Source: Chitinophagaceae bacterium
GTDB lineage: Bacteria; Bacteroidota; Bacteroidia; Chitinophagales; Chitinophagaceae
Reading direction: 5' to 3'
Length of the DNA: 64,000 nt
NCBI GenBank assembly: GCA_003168265.1
Contig: PMSV01000015.1
Coordinates: 19,561-83,560, forward strand
Positions 41,801 through 50,896 of the stretch are shown piece by piece. Position 1 is the stretch's first letter; every line of letters starts with the position of its first letter. The position numbers and the translations under genes are program-made. A model generated the notes under the pieces. That model was not told the origin of the DNA, ran no database searches, and saw only the letters and a program-made list of their open reading frames with translations.

Positions 41801-44158
41801 TCACTCCAATCTCAAACTCTTCACCGGGTTTGCAATGGCTGCCCGAAATGCCTGCCATCCGACCGTCAACCAGGCAACAACGATCGTCAAAAGCCCTGCA
41901 AAGCCGAATAGCCACCAATGCAGGTCCGTCCTATAAGCAAACCCTTCAAGCCATTGATGGGATCCCCACCAGGCAATGGGAATTCCGATCACTGCAGAGA
42001 TCAGCACCAGTTTCAGAAAATCAAAAGACATCATCGAAGCAATATTTCCAATACCTGCACCTAAGACTTTACGAATTCCGATTTCGCGGGTCCGCACCTG
42101 TGCCGTATAAGTAGCAAGTCCAAATAAACCGAGGCAGGAAATAAATATCGCGATCAGGGAGAAATAGCTAAACAGGCTGCCCTCCTGCTGTTCGCTTTTA
42201 TAGAGATTATTAAATGCATCGTCCAGAAATGCATAGTTAAATGGATATTCCTCATTGTATCGGGCAAAAACAGCCGAAGCCGCTGCTATCACTTTTTTCG
42301 CGTCATTGGGACTTGTGCGGACATAGATCCTGTCAGCATACTGGGGAATGTAGGCGAATAATACCGGGGAAATCTTCTCTTTCATGGAAGTGAAATGAAA
42401 GTCCTGTATAATGCCGATGATCGTGCCCTGTATTTTATGAATGTCGAATCTTTTACCGATGGGATCCTTGATGCCGCTCTCCTTCAGAGCCGTCTCATTC
42501 AGGATAAAATGGGTGCTGTCTGCCGGAAAACCTGAAAAATTATTTCCCTGCACCATCCTCATTTTAAAAAAAGGAATTAGGTCATCATCCACCATAAGCG
42601 GATGAATGATCAGGTTCTGCTTGGGGTCCTTTCCTTCCCAATTCACATCACCGGAAAACCCTTCAAAATGAATGATATTCTGGTTCGAACGAGTGACCCC
42701 AAGAACTCCGGGCTGCTTCATGAGTTCAGCCTTTACCGCATCGAAATGAGGCGACATATCCCGCATCCAGAATGAAAGGACATAGTTCTTATCATACCCA
42801 ATTCCCTTGGTCTTGATATAATGAAGCTGGCTGTTGATGACCATGGTCCCCACGATCAGAACAACGGAAAAGGTGAATTGAACTACGACAAGGGTCTTTC
42901 TTGCCATTCCATTGCCAATGCCAGCCATGGTCTTACCCTTCAGAGCCTTGATCGGATCAAAAGAAGAAAGCAATAATGCCGGGTAAATGCTGGAAAGGAT
43001 CAGAGTTCCGAGGATGGATCCAAGCAGGAGCAGCCATATATGATAATCCTTAAGGTCAAAAGTCAAAGCCTTACCGGAAAGCTGGTTAAAAATAGGCATC
43101 AGGGCTTCCGCGAGTGCAATCGCAAGGATGGAGGCCATGGTAAAAATCATCGTCGTTTCCAATATGAACTGAAAGAACAACTGACCCTTCCCTGCTCCCG
43201 AAATCTTTCTCATACTGATCTCCTTGGCCCGCAATAGCGAACGGGCAGTGGAAAGATTCACATAATTTATACAGGCGATCAAAAGCGTAAGTATGCCGAT
43301 CAGTATGAATATCCTTACGGTCGACATGCCCCTGTCCGTCATGTCAGCATTGTACAGGTGCATCTTCTTCAATGGGAGCAGAAGGTATTCTGCATCCGTA
43401 TCATCCGGTTTATGTTTTAGATGAATTTTAAGTATATCGTTTGCGAGTTGCTTGATCGAACTGCCCGGTTTCACAAGCAGGAAAGTGATATAATCCAGGA
43501 TGCTGAAATTATTGGACATATCGCTGCCCTGCACCAGCATGCTATTAAGATGCGCTTCCATCGGCATGATCAGGTCCGCCTGAATAGTCGAGTTCATAGG
43601 AAAATCCCTGATCACCCCGCTCACTATCCAGTTCACTTTCTTATCCGCAACGATCACCTTACCGACCGGATCCTCGTTCCCGAAAAAACGCTTCCCTGCG
43701 CTCTGCGTAATCACAACAGAACCATTATCCGTAAAAGGCTTGGTGCTATTTCCTTCGATCAGCGGGAAATCAAACAGGCTGAATAGCGTAGGATCAGCAT
43801 AGATCGCAACCTGGTCTCCAAAGACCTTATCCTGGTATTTATAAAGGGAAAAATCGTAATTGTTTTTTATTCTAACCTGTTCCTTTACCTCCGGCAATTC
43901 CTGCTTCGCAAAAGGCCCGATCGGCGCTACCCCCATTGTAAAAATCTGCTTGCTCGCACCTGTTCCGCCTGCAATTTCGAGGCGGTAGATATCCCCCGCA
44001 TTGCGATGGAACCCATCAAAGCTCAGTTCATCCTGAACCCAAAGCAGGATCAGGACTCCAATTGCCAGCCCAATACTAAGTCCGGCAAGATTGATAAGGG
44101 AATAGAAGCGGTTCTTCAACAGGTTTCTCCAGGCTGTCTTCAGGTAATTTCTAATCAT
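41801..44158 (-). CDS. MacB/FtsX-type ABC transporter permease
   Basis: A 785-residue inner-membrane protein of the type abundant in Chitinophagaceae. It starts MIRNYLKTAWRNLLKNRFYS, followed by the first helix (SLINLAGLSIGLAIGVLILL) and a MacB_PCD periplasmic domain. Two FtsX repeats follow, near 280-430 (ACINYVNLSTARSLLRAKEISMRK) and 665-780 (FGLATYTAQVRTREIGIRKVLGA). This is a fused two-halves permease of a tripartite or lipoprotein/peptide transporter. No ATPase gene is adjacent, so the partner must be elsewhere. A related permease is at 45754-48180, with the arsenic genes between. Confidence 0.92.
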   Translation of the reverse strand: MIRNYLKTAWRNLLKNRFYSLINLAGLSIGLAIGVLILLWVQDELSFDGFHRNAGDIYRLEIAGGTGASKQIFTMGVAPIGPFAKQELPEVKEQVRIKNNYDFSLYKYQDKVFGDQVAIYADPTLFSLFDFPLIEGNSTKPFTDNGSVVITQSAGKRFFGNEDPVGKVIVADKKVNWIVSGVIRDFPMNSTIQADLIMPMEAHLNSMLVQGSDMSNNFSILDYITFLLVKPGSSIKQLANDILKIHLKHKPDDTDAEYLLLPLKKMHLYNADMTDRGMSTVRIFILIGILTLLIACINYVNLSTARSLLRAKEISMRKISGAGKGQLFFQFILETTMIFTMASILAIALAEALMPIFNQLSGKALTFDLKDYHIWLLLLGSILGTLILSSIYPALLLSSFDPIKALKGKTMAGIGNGMARKTLVVVQFTFSVVLIVGTMVINSQLHYIKTKGIGYDKNYVLSFWMRDMSPHFDAVKAELMKQPGVLGVTRSNQNIIHFEGFSGDVNWEGKDPKQNLIIHPLMVDDDLIPFFKMRMVQGNNFSGFPADSTHFILNETALKESGIKDPIGKRFDIHKIQGTIIGIIQDFHFTSMKEKISPVLFAYIPQYADRIYVRTSPNDAKKVIAAASAVFARYNEEYPFNYAFLDDAFNNLYKSEQQEGSLFSYFSLIAIFISCLGLFGLATYTAQVRTREIGIRKVLGAGIGNIASMMSFDFLKLVLISAVIGIPIAWWGSHQWLEGFAYRTDLHWWLFGFAGLLTIVVAWLTVGWQAFRAAIANPVKSLRLE

Positions 44159-44291
44159 GATTACAGGTTTGGTACGAAAATCAAACCATCTTCATGCCTA
44201 AAATAAGTGTAGTGATTTACAGTTAGTTAAAATTCAACAGAAATCCCCGGATTGCTATTTCGATACAGTGGGTGTCCGGAATTGATACAAT

Positions 44292-45206
44292 TTATATGCC
44301 CGCTTTGCTACTCCTTCTCTCCATAATGAGGGTATCCCGCCAAATGCCGTTCATCTTACCGATTCTCTCCCTCCTGCCCATAATCCTGAATCCGCAATCT
44401 TCGTGAATTTTAATGCTCATTGCATTCTCAGGAAAGATACCTGCCTGCAGGGTCCAGATCCCTTTCTTTTCGCTCTGTTCAATCAATTCCTGAAGCAGTT
44501 TCCTGCCGATTCCTCTTCCTCGCGCTTGCTCAGACACATAAACGCTAACCTCCGCAACGCCCGCATATACACACCTGTCGGAAACAGGGGTCAGTGCCGC
44601 CCATCCCAAGACAGCAACCTCTTCAATCGCAACAAGCCGGCAATCCTTCATATGTCCCCGATCCCATGCCTCCCAGGAAGGAGCAGAAGTCTCAAAAGTG
44701 GCATTGCCTGTCTTGATCCCTTGTTCATAGATCGCACTCACCTCAGGCCATTGTTCAGGCGACATCGGTTCAATGCTGAGCATAGCTTCCTTAATATATG
44801 ACAAAACTCTTTGCTTAATTGCATCCCTCAATTTTCTCGTCCCTTCCAATAGTTCCTCCTCTGATCCCTGCAAGGCCGAAGGGTCCGGGAAGGGCCAGCC
44901 AATCCGTTTTGTCAGGCCGGGAAAAATCGGGCATTTCTCCGCACCCGCTTCATCACAGACTGTGATCACATCGTCATATTTCCTTCCCTCAGCCAAAAAA
45001 TCGTCGACCCTCTTTGTCTTGTTCCCGCTTAAATCTATTCCATCGTCCTTCATGACCCTCACCACATAGGGATTTAATCTCCCCGCCTCCAATCCTGCAC
45101 TCTCAGCTTCAAAGAGACCCTCGCCATAGACATTGAGATACGCTTCCGCCATCTGGCTTCTGGCAGAATTGTGAATACAAACAAATAATATTCTGCGCAT
45201 ATCCAA
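44292..45206 (-). CDS. arsC: ArsC-type arsenate reductase fused to a GNAT acetyltransferase
   Basis: A 304-residue fusion. Residues 1-143 are a low-molecular-weight-phosphatase-type arsenate reductase: FVCIHNSARSQMAEAY has the Cys10-x5-Arg16 loop, and Cys84 (VCDEAG) and Cys92 (KCPIFPG) fit the thioredoxin-coupled relay. Residues about 145-298 are a GNAT domain of the phosphinothricin-acetyltransferase type: ATFETSAPSWEAW, AEVSVYVSEQARGRGIGRKL (acetyl-CoA binding) and HEDCGFRIMGRRERIGKMNG. Stand-alone acetyltransferases of this type in arsenic operons (ArsN) detoxify arsinothricin. It is 5 bases after arsR. No arsenite efflux gene is present. Confidence 0.88.
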   Translation of the reverse strand: MDMRRILFVCIHNSARSQMAEAYLNVYGEGLFEAESAGLEAGRLNPYVVRVMKDDGIDLSGNKTKRVDDFLAEGRKYDDVITVCDEAGAEKCPIFPGLTKRIGWPFPDPSALQGSEEELLEGTRKLRDAIKQRVLSYIKEAMLSIEPMSPEQWPEVSAIYEQGIKTGNATFETSAPSWEAWDRGHMKDCRLVAIEEVAVLGWAALTPVSDRCVYAGVAEVSVYVSEQARGRGIGRKLLQELIEQSEKKGIWTLQAGIFPENAMSIKIHEDCGFRIMGRRERIGKMNGIWRDTLIMERRSSKAGI

Positions 45207-45211
45207 TTATT

Positions 45212-45541
45212 TCAGCAACAGCCCTCATCAATATTGACATCGACGAAGAATGCATTGATCTCCTTCTTGTACCTGGCCCAGGTAGCAGAATCAATACAGT
45301 AACAGACACTCGTACCCTCGATAGAGCCCTTAATCAATCCTGCATTTTTCAGTTCCTTCAGGTGTTGGGAAATAGTAGCCTGCGCCAAACCCAATTCATC
45401 TACCAGATCATTGCAAATACAGGTATTGGCCTTTATCAGTGATTGAAGGATCGCGATCCTGGCCGGATGAGCTAACGCCTTCATCATCAAAGCCAGTTTG
45501 TTCTGCTTAGTACTGAATATTTCTGATTTTGTAAGTCCCAT
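45212..45541 (-). CDS. arsR: ArsR-family metalloregulator
   Basis: A 109-residue winged-helix repressor. KALAHPARIAILQSLIKANT is the family N-terminal block, TCICNDLVDELGLAQATISQ holds the sensing Cys pair in the alpha-3 region and the recognition helix, and LKELKNAGLIKGSIEGTSVCY is the wing. The C-terminus ends GCC, adding possible thiol ligands. It should repress the arsR-arsC/acetyltransferase operon and release on As(III). A dyad lies 5-20 bases upstream of the start. Confidence 0.94.
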   Translation of the reverse strand: MGLTKSEIFSTKQNKLALMMKALAHPARIAILQSLIKANTCICNDLVDELGLAQATISQHLKELKNAGLIKGSIEGTSVCYCIDSATWARYKKEINAFFVDVNIDEGCC

Positions 45542-45545
45542 ATTG

Positions 45546-45561
45546 ATCGCAATATTACGAT
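45546..45561. promoter_or_regulatory. Probable ArsR operator
   Basis: ATCGCAATATTACGAT is a near-palindrome (one mismatched pair) 5 bases before the arsR start codon. A second perfect dyad, TTGACC-A-GGTCAA, lies at 45586-45598 and is an alternative or additional site. Confidence 0.5.
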
Positions 45562-45753
45562 TCGTTTTTCAAATTACAAACTATCTTGACCAGGTCAAAT
45601 TATAAGTTTAGTCTTGTCAGTCCGTTAAGGTAAGATGAGGTTTCGTTTTAGGACCGAATTGTGTAAAGTTTAATGCTGACTTTTCGCTTAATACCTTAAC
45701 CAATTCCTGACTTAGGATCGTTACCCTGAAGCTAATCCTGCATTTAACCAAGC

Positions 45754-48180
45754 CTATTCCGATCTCAGGCTTTTTACCGGATTGGCAAGGGCGGCTTTAA
45801 AAGACTGGAAGCTGACTGTCAGCAACGCGATGAATATGGCAGTTGCTCCCGCAATACCAAACCACCACCAATTCATTTCAATCCTGTAAGCAAAGTCCTG
45901 GAGCCATTTTTGCATGAAATACCATCCAATCGGAATGGCAAGTACGAAAGCTACTAGAACGAGCTTGATAAAGTCCATGGAAAGCATGCCTGCAATTGCC
46001 CGGCTGGTTGCGCCGAGGGTTTTTCTGATGCCAATTTCCTTGGTCCTTTGTTCTGCCATAAAGGTGGCCAGGCCATATAAACCAAGGCAGGCGATGAGGA
46101 TGGCAAGGACGGAAAAGGTCAGTACGATCTTTCCGATCTTTTGTTCGGAGCGGTACATGTCATTGAAAGAGTCATCTAAGAACTGGTAGTTGAATGGTGT
46201 TGCCGGAGCTAGCGCCTTCCATTTTTCTTCCACCTGGGCAAGCAAATGGCTAATGTCTGCGGTGCGCACCTTAAAGGACTCGAATCGGGTATTGGAACCC
46301 AGAAATAAGCCGAGGGGACCTATGGATTGTCTTAAGGAAGCGTAATTGAAATTTTTTACTATTCCGATTACCTTAAAAGAATAAGTCTTTTTGTTATCGT
46401 CTGAAGCGTAGATCTCTTTATTGATCGGATCTTCGTACCCGAGGAGCTTAACTGCTGCTTCATTAAGGATTACTGCATTGCTGTCGCTTGGATATTCACG
46501 TGAAAACCCTCTTCCTTTAATAAGCTCCATTCCGAGCGTTTTGATATAGTCATAGTCGATGATCCAGTTTTCCATATTGAAGCCGTTGCTGATACCGATG
46601 ATTGGTTCTTTCGTAAAACTCCGATTATTCCGGTTGGCATCACTGACTGGCAAATAGCCGCTGACTGTTCCGGAAATTACTCCATTCATTGCCAATACCT
46701 CATCCTTGAATGCGGTGGTATTGTCCCCAAGGGTATAAGCGTCTTTAACTACGAGCACCTGGTCTTTTTTAAACCCGATATCTTTTGTCTGTATATAATT
46801 GAGCTGCCTGTAAATAACAATGCTTCCTACGATGAGCAAAATAGAAGCCGTGAACTGAAAAACCACCAATCCGCTTCTTAGAAGGCCGCTCTTTCCTCCG
46901 AGCTTCAATCTGCCTTTTAACACCTGTATTGGCTTGAATGAAGAAAGGAAGAAGGCAGGGTAACTGCCGGCAAACAGGCCTACTACAATCGGCAGAATGA
47001 TGAGCAGGGGCAGGATGAGCGGGGAAAAAAGGTTTTCCAGTTTCATCGATTTTTCTGCAATATCATTGAAAAGAGGCAATACCAGCGCCGCGATCCCGAT
47101 GGCGATTAACAGTGCGAGAATTACCATTAGGGTTGATTCTCCGAGGAATTGAATGATCAGTTCTTTTCTTTGTGTCCCCAGGACCTTCCTGATTCCGACT
47201 TCTTTAGCCCTGTTCCCGGAGCGCGCCGTAGTGAGGTTCATAAAATTTACACAGGCAATGGCGAGAACGAATAGTGCGATAATGGAAAAAATATAGACGA
47301 ACTGAATATTGCCATTGGGCGACAATTCATACGAGAGATCCGAATAAAGATGAATCCTGGTCAGTGGAATCAATGTGTAATAAAGCGCATTACCGGCTTT
47401 CTTAAATTCCTCCATGCTGCTCATTTTCACACTCTTCTGCAAGTAGGGCAGCACATAATGGTTTATATACTGATCAAGGTTTTTTTCAAAAACCTTATAA
47501 TCTGTTCCTTTTGCTAACAATAAATAAGTGTGAAAATTATGGCTGGTAAAATTCCCCCAATTGTATCCCAGGCTTTGCATGGAAAACAGAAAGTCATAAT
47601 TGAAATGCCCGTTTTGGGGCATGTCTTTGATCACCCCGGTAACTTTGAACAAGTTGGCGCCATCGTCATAGGTTTCAATGGTCCTTCCTAATATATCTGT
47701 GGTCCCAAAATATTTCTTTGCTGCAGATTCACTCATGACAACGGTATTCGGCCTGTTCAAAGCTGTCCGCATATCACCCGAAATGGATGGAAAGGAAAAG
47801 ACCTGGAAAAAGGATGAATCGACATAGGCTATTTTTCTCTCATTGATATATGAAGCGCTTTTTTTAATTAGTTGATTACCACCCTTGAATATCCTGGTGA
47901 ATTGTTCTACCTGAGGATAGTCTTTTTTTAATGACTGTCCCGTCATATCAGAGGATACGGCCATGTTGAGTTCGGTCCCCCCATAACGGATAAATGAATT
48001 GATCCGGTAGATACGATCGGCATTGGCATTGAACCGATCATAGCTCAATTCATCCAGCACGTATAGGGCGATCAGCAGGAAGCAGGCGAGTCCGAGCGCG
48101 AGTCCGACAATATTGATTATCGAAAATGTCTTATTCTTTTTAAAGTTGCGCCATGCAATTATGATGTAGTTCCTGATCAT
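45754..48180 (-). CDS. MacB/FtsX-type ABC transporter permease
   Basis: An 808-residue fused permease of the same plan as the one at 41801: MIRNYIIIAWRNFKKNKTFS, first helix IVGLALGLACFLLIALYVLD, MacB_PCD domain, then two FtsX units (ACVNFMNLTTARSGNRAKEV and YGLATFMAEQRTKEIGIRKT). The two genes share the same ends but differ through much of the periplasmic domain, so they are old paralogues rather than a recent duplication. No ATP-binding subunit is nearby. Confidence 0.92.
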   Translation of the reverse strand: MIRNYIIIAWRNFKKNKTFSIINIVGLALGLACFLLIALYVLDELSYDRFNANADRIYRINSFIRYGGTELNMAVSSDMTGQSLKKDYPQVEQFTRIFKGGNQLIKKSASYINERKIAYVDSSFFQVFSFPSISGDMRTALNRPNTVVMSESAAKKYFGTTDILGRTIETYDDGANLFKVTGVIKDMPQNGHFNYDFLFSMQSLGYNWGNFTSHNFHTYLLLAKGTDYKVFEKNLDQYINHYVLPYLQKSVKMSSMEEFKKAGNALYYTLIPLTRIHLYSDLSYELSPNGNIQFVYIFSIIALFVLAIACVNFMNLTTARSGNRAKEVGIRKVLGTQRKELIIQFLGESTLMVILALLIAIGIAALVLPLFNDIAEKSMKLENLFSPLILPLLIILPIVVGLFAGSYPAFFLSSFKPIQVLKGRLKLGGKSGLLRSGLVVFQFTASILLIVGSIVIYRQLNYIQTKDIGFKKDQVLVVKDAYTLGDNTTAFKDEVLAMNGVISGTVSGYLPVSDANRNNRSFTKEPIIGISNGFNMENWIIDYDYIKTLGMELIKGRGFSREYPSDSNAVILNEAAVKLLGYEDPINKEIYASDDNKKTYSFKVIGIVKNFNYASLRQSIGPLGLFLGSNTRFESFKVRTADISHLLAQVEEKWKALAPATPFNYQFLDDSFNDMYRSEQKIGKIVLTFSVLAILIACLGLYGLATFMAEQRTKEIGIRKTLGATSRAIAGMLSMDFIKLVLVAFVLAIPIGWYFMQKWLQDFAYRIEMNWWWFGIAGATAIFIALLTVSFQSFKAALANPVKSLRSE

Positions 48181-48328
48181 ACCGGTTAGCTACCAAAGCT
48201 ATGCCGTGTTCATTGTGTTGATTAACAGAGGGCTTGATAATGAGGAAAGGGGTGGATAGTGCGGTGGTGATACAGAAGTGTTCGGTTTCGATACATTCCA
48301 TCTTGTACTCTACAGATTATTCTAATCC

Positions 48329-48724
48329 TCAACCGATATCAGCAAATGGTTCTATCTCACTTGGATCAGTCCCAAATCTCAAAACATGACCATCAGGGTC
48401 CTCTGCTTGCAATTCATAGGCCCATGAGAAATTTGTCGGTGGAAGTTTTATTTTAACTGCATTGTTTTGCAGGTATTCATATAAGTGGAAAATATCCCCG
48501 TCGAAACCAATCCAAGCCCATGTCCCTGGGCCGCCCTGACCATTTTTACACAGGTAAAATCCCGTCCTGTCCCGATGAATGCTGGTAAAATTTTCATTTC
48601 CCCATTCAGCATTTTGGAATCCCAGAATATCAACATAAAATGCCAGGCTTCTGGCCATGTCACTCACGTTAAGTATTGGAGCTATATTTTCAATGCGAAA
48701 ATTCAGGTTTTTTCTACTGTTCAT
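48329..48724 (-). CDS. Glyoxalase/bleomycin-resistance (VOC) family protein
   Basis: A 131-residue cytoplasmic protein with the paired beta-alpha-beta-beta-beta units of the vicinal-oxygen-chelate fold: IAPILNVSDMARSLAFYVDI at the front and YELQAEDPDGHVLRFG at the end, the latter with the D-P-D-G-H turn common to this group. The set of metal ligands is incomplete by eye, so binding-protein function is as likely as catalysis. It follows the effector-binding protein gene by 21 bases on the same strand. Confidence 0.85.
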   Translation of the reverse strand: MNSRKNLNFRIENIAPILNVSDMARSLAFYVDILGFQNAEWGNENFTSIHRDRTGFYLCKNGQGGPGTWAWIGFDGDIFHLYEYLQNNAVKIKLPPTNFSWAYELQAEDPDGHVLRFGTDPSEIEPFADIG

Positions 48725-48745
48725 ATATTTTATTTAAAATTCAGT

Positions 48746-49213
48746 TCAATGGTCAGGCTTTGCCGTCGCTATAAATATTTTCACCTCCGACAGGCCTCCC
48801 TTCTGAGAATTTTCATCATAGACTTCTAAGTCGTAGCTATACTTTCTCTGTAATTTTTCACCCTGTTGCCAAATACTGATCCATGTATCGATGATTGCCT
48901 TTGGCATTTCTCCCCTGGCCGTAAATATTTCAAAATCTTCCGGTCCGAATTCCCGCCCGACAAGTCCTGCCGGTATATTGTCCAGGCTGCTTACCCTCAG
49001 TCCTATTATTGTCAGGTACTCGTCGGTAAAATTGCTTTTATAGTCTGTATAGATTGAATAAACGTTCTGGCTTAATTGATTCGGAATCTTTTGCAACAGA
49101 TTTTCACCATAAAACCTTCCCCAAAGTTCTGCGATATCTTTTGCAGATTGATTGTCTTTGTTCGTCGTCCTGACGGAAATACCAATGATTTTGAAGCCGT
49201 CCATTTTATTCAT
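48746..49213 (-). CDS. GyrI-like effector-binding domain protein
   Basis: A 155-residue soluble protein from the ATG chosen at 49213. The frame is open to 49270, but the 19 extra residues are unlike the family. The fold is that of the GyrI-like/AraC effector-binding domain: FKIIGISVRTTN, DIAELWGRF, YTDYKSNFTDEYLTIIGLRV, FEIFTARGEMPKAIIDTWIS and YDLEVYDEN. The last block, with a Trp and an acidic Tyr-containing strand, is the drug-binding part of BmrR/SbmC relatives. Stand-alone members bind or hydrolyse small hydrophobic compounds. Probably in one unit with the VOC protein. Confidence 0.8.
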   Translation of the reverse strand: MNKMDGFKIIGISVRTTNKDNQSAKDIAELWGRFYGENLLQKIPNQLSQNVYSIYTDYKSNFTDEYLTIIGLRVSSLDNIPAGLVGREFGPEDFEIFTARGEMPKAIIDTWISIWQQGEKLQRKYSYDLEVYDENSQKGGLSEVKIFIATAKPDH

Positions 49214-49266
49214 TTTGTAACTTAAAATTACCGATAATGAATTTAACGAAGATGACTCACCCTTAT

Positions 49267-49575
49267 TCAACCATCTCCCCCTTCAAACAAAACTCCCCCG
49301 GCAGGAGCCAGGGGAATAGGCAGTTGATGTAGTCCCTGTGTCAGGCGTGCAAGATCCACAAGACCGCTTTTGTAGCCGAGTCTCTGCCCTTCATAGTAAA
49401 GACGGGCCGCTTTGGATTGTATTGGGGCCTTGGCAGCGATCATCATGTTTTGCCGGTAACTGGTTTCGGCGATCTCGATCTTTTTTTGCAGGTCGATGGA
49501 CAACCGGTATAGTTGGGCCTCTTCTGACTGGAACAGGGAACTGTATTGTTTCTTATGGAAATTTACCCTCTCGAG
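49267..49575 (-). pseudogene. Remnant of a TolC-family outer-membrane efflux gene
   Basis: About 100 codons open between a stop at 49576-49578 and 49267. The product holds SSLFQSEEAQLYRLSIDLQK, EIAETSYRQNMMIAAKAPIQ and LGYKSGLVDLARLTQGLHQL, the helical repeat pattern and the Y/L-x-x-G-L-V-D-L block near the end of TolC proteins. Full TolC proteins are over 400 residues; the rest is gone. Followed by a glycine-rich, non-family tail. Confidence 0.65.
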
Positions 49576-49675
49576 TTAATGGATCGGGAAGCTAAGCTGG
49601 TAGCCAGATATCAGCTTCACAGGCACAGTTGGTATAGAGACTGGCTTCAAAGTCGAATTCCCCAAAAATCAATAG

Positions 49676-50542
49676 TTAGTTTTTTTCAGCGTAAACCATT
49701 CGCTCGATCGGTGTGGATTTAAGATTACGATCCGTTCTTCCAATAAAGTCTTTGGCCATCTCGTCATAACCCAAATGCTCGAGAATTCTCCAGCCATAAC
49801 CCAAAAGAAAATCCGGAATGTCTTCCGGCTCCAATGCAGTTAGCCAAATCTTACTCAGAACTAATCTCTTATAGCCGCTCATCCATTTATATAAGTTCCT
49901 TCCTTCGAAGAAATCCTTACGCACATAGGAAAAAACAAGTCGGCTGCCGGCTGATGCACCGGCAAGAAACTCAAATAGCCTCTTTATGCCATCATCAGTT
50001 AGGTATTGAGTAACCGCCTCGCAAACGAAAAACCCGCGTTTATCCTGGGAATATTGATAAGAAGCAAGTACTGTGGCTATCTCGCTATGATCAAAGTCAA
50101 TCCCGACAAGATTAACATTGTCCGGAATCTTTCCAAATATCCTTCGAATCAGTTTTTTCTTCACCTCAATGCTCCCGGGCTGGTCAATTTCCCAAACAGG
50201 AAGGTTGGAAATTGCGGGAACCCGATAGGGCCTCGTATCAAACCCCGCTCCCAGATTCACGAAAGCCTGCATGTCTCCGCTCGATTCCATCAATTTCTCA
50301 TCTATATACCTTTTCCTGCATAGCAGTCCGCCCCAGATACCAGGTTGAGATTTTTCGCTCAAGGAGATTATCCAATTTTTCATCCATCCCATCTTCATCA
50401 GGTTTACAAAAACCTTTCCGCCCATTGGCATCATAGAATAGGCTAGCTTATCATCGACAATTCTTTCTTTTTTGGGAAAAAACTGTTCGATCGCTGCGAT
50501 CGCCATAGGAAATATCGCCGTCTTAGCCGCTGCTCTTGCCAT
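49676..50542 (-). CDS. Leucine-carboxyl-methyltransferase-type SAM methyltransferase
   Basis: A 288-residue methyltransferase of the LCM/PPM group (the polyketide-linked O-methyltransferase type). MQAFVNLGAGFDTRPYRVP is SAM motif I with the D-T-R characteristic of the group; VWEIDQPGSIEVKKKLI carries the acidic residue for the ribose, NLVGIDFDHSEI motif II, and VCEAVTQYLTDDGIKRLFEF motif III. The substrate is unknown; bacterial members methylate carboxyls or hydroxyls of metabolites. Single gene. Confidence 0.9.
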   Translation of the reverse strand: MARAAAKTAIFPMAIAAIEQFFPKKERIVDDKLAYSMMPMGGKVFVNLMKMGWMKNWIISLSEKSQPGIWGGLLCRKRYIDEKLMESSGDMQAFVNLGAGFDTRPYRVPAISNLPVWEIDQPGSIEVKKKLIRRIFGKIPDNVNLVGIDFDHSEIATVLASYQYSQDKRGFFVCEAVTQYLTDDGIKRLFEFLAGASAGSRLVFSYVRKDFFEGRNLYKWMSGYKRLVLSKIWLTALEPEDIPDFLLGYGWRILEHLGYDEMAKDFIGRTDRNLKSTPIERMVYAEKN

Positions 50543-50896
50543 TTTTTTTGATACTTATTTTATCGAATTTTACTTCCCGATCTTACTATATACTTTTAAA
50601 GTTCTTCCCCAAGCCAGGGAATTAACACAATCATTGATCCATTGATAATTCGTATAAAATTAAGCAAGGAGCCGCTTATTCTATAGTTAATGTAAATTAA
50701 AACCGATAAAATTAGAATAATATGAATTAGGATCCCTGTTTCCACCAATACTCCAATACCTGTTTTTGGAAATCTCCCTGCTCCAAAACAGACTCTGCAA
50801 CCCAGGAAAATGAAGGCAAGAAAATCACAACTGCAGATAGCAAACCTGGGTTATTATGTAGTGCAAACTTGAGGACAAATTTTACTCAAAGTAATG
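50543..50896. other. Intergenic, no gene seen
   Basis: 354 AT-rich bases; no hairpin, repeat or open frame of note. Confidence 0.4.

Noticed and set aside
41801..48180. The two MacB-type permeases as a recent tandem duplication
   Set aside because: They share ends and fold, but much of the sequence differs and unrelated ars genes lie between them.
49398..49406. TAAAGACGG resembling one half of the promoter-like motif
   Set aside because: The partner hexamer is missing at 16 bases and the site lies inside the TolC relic.
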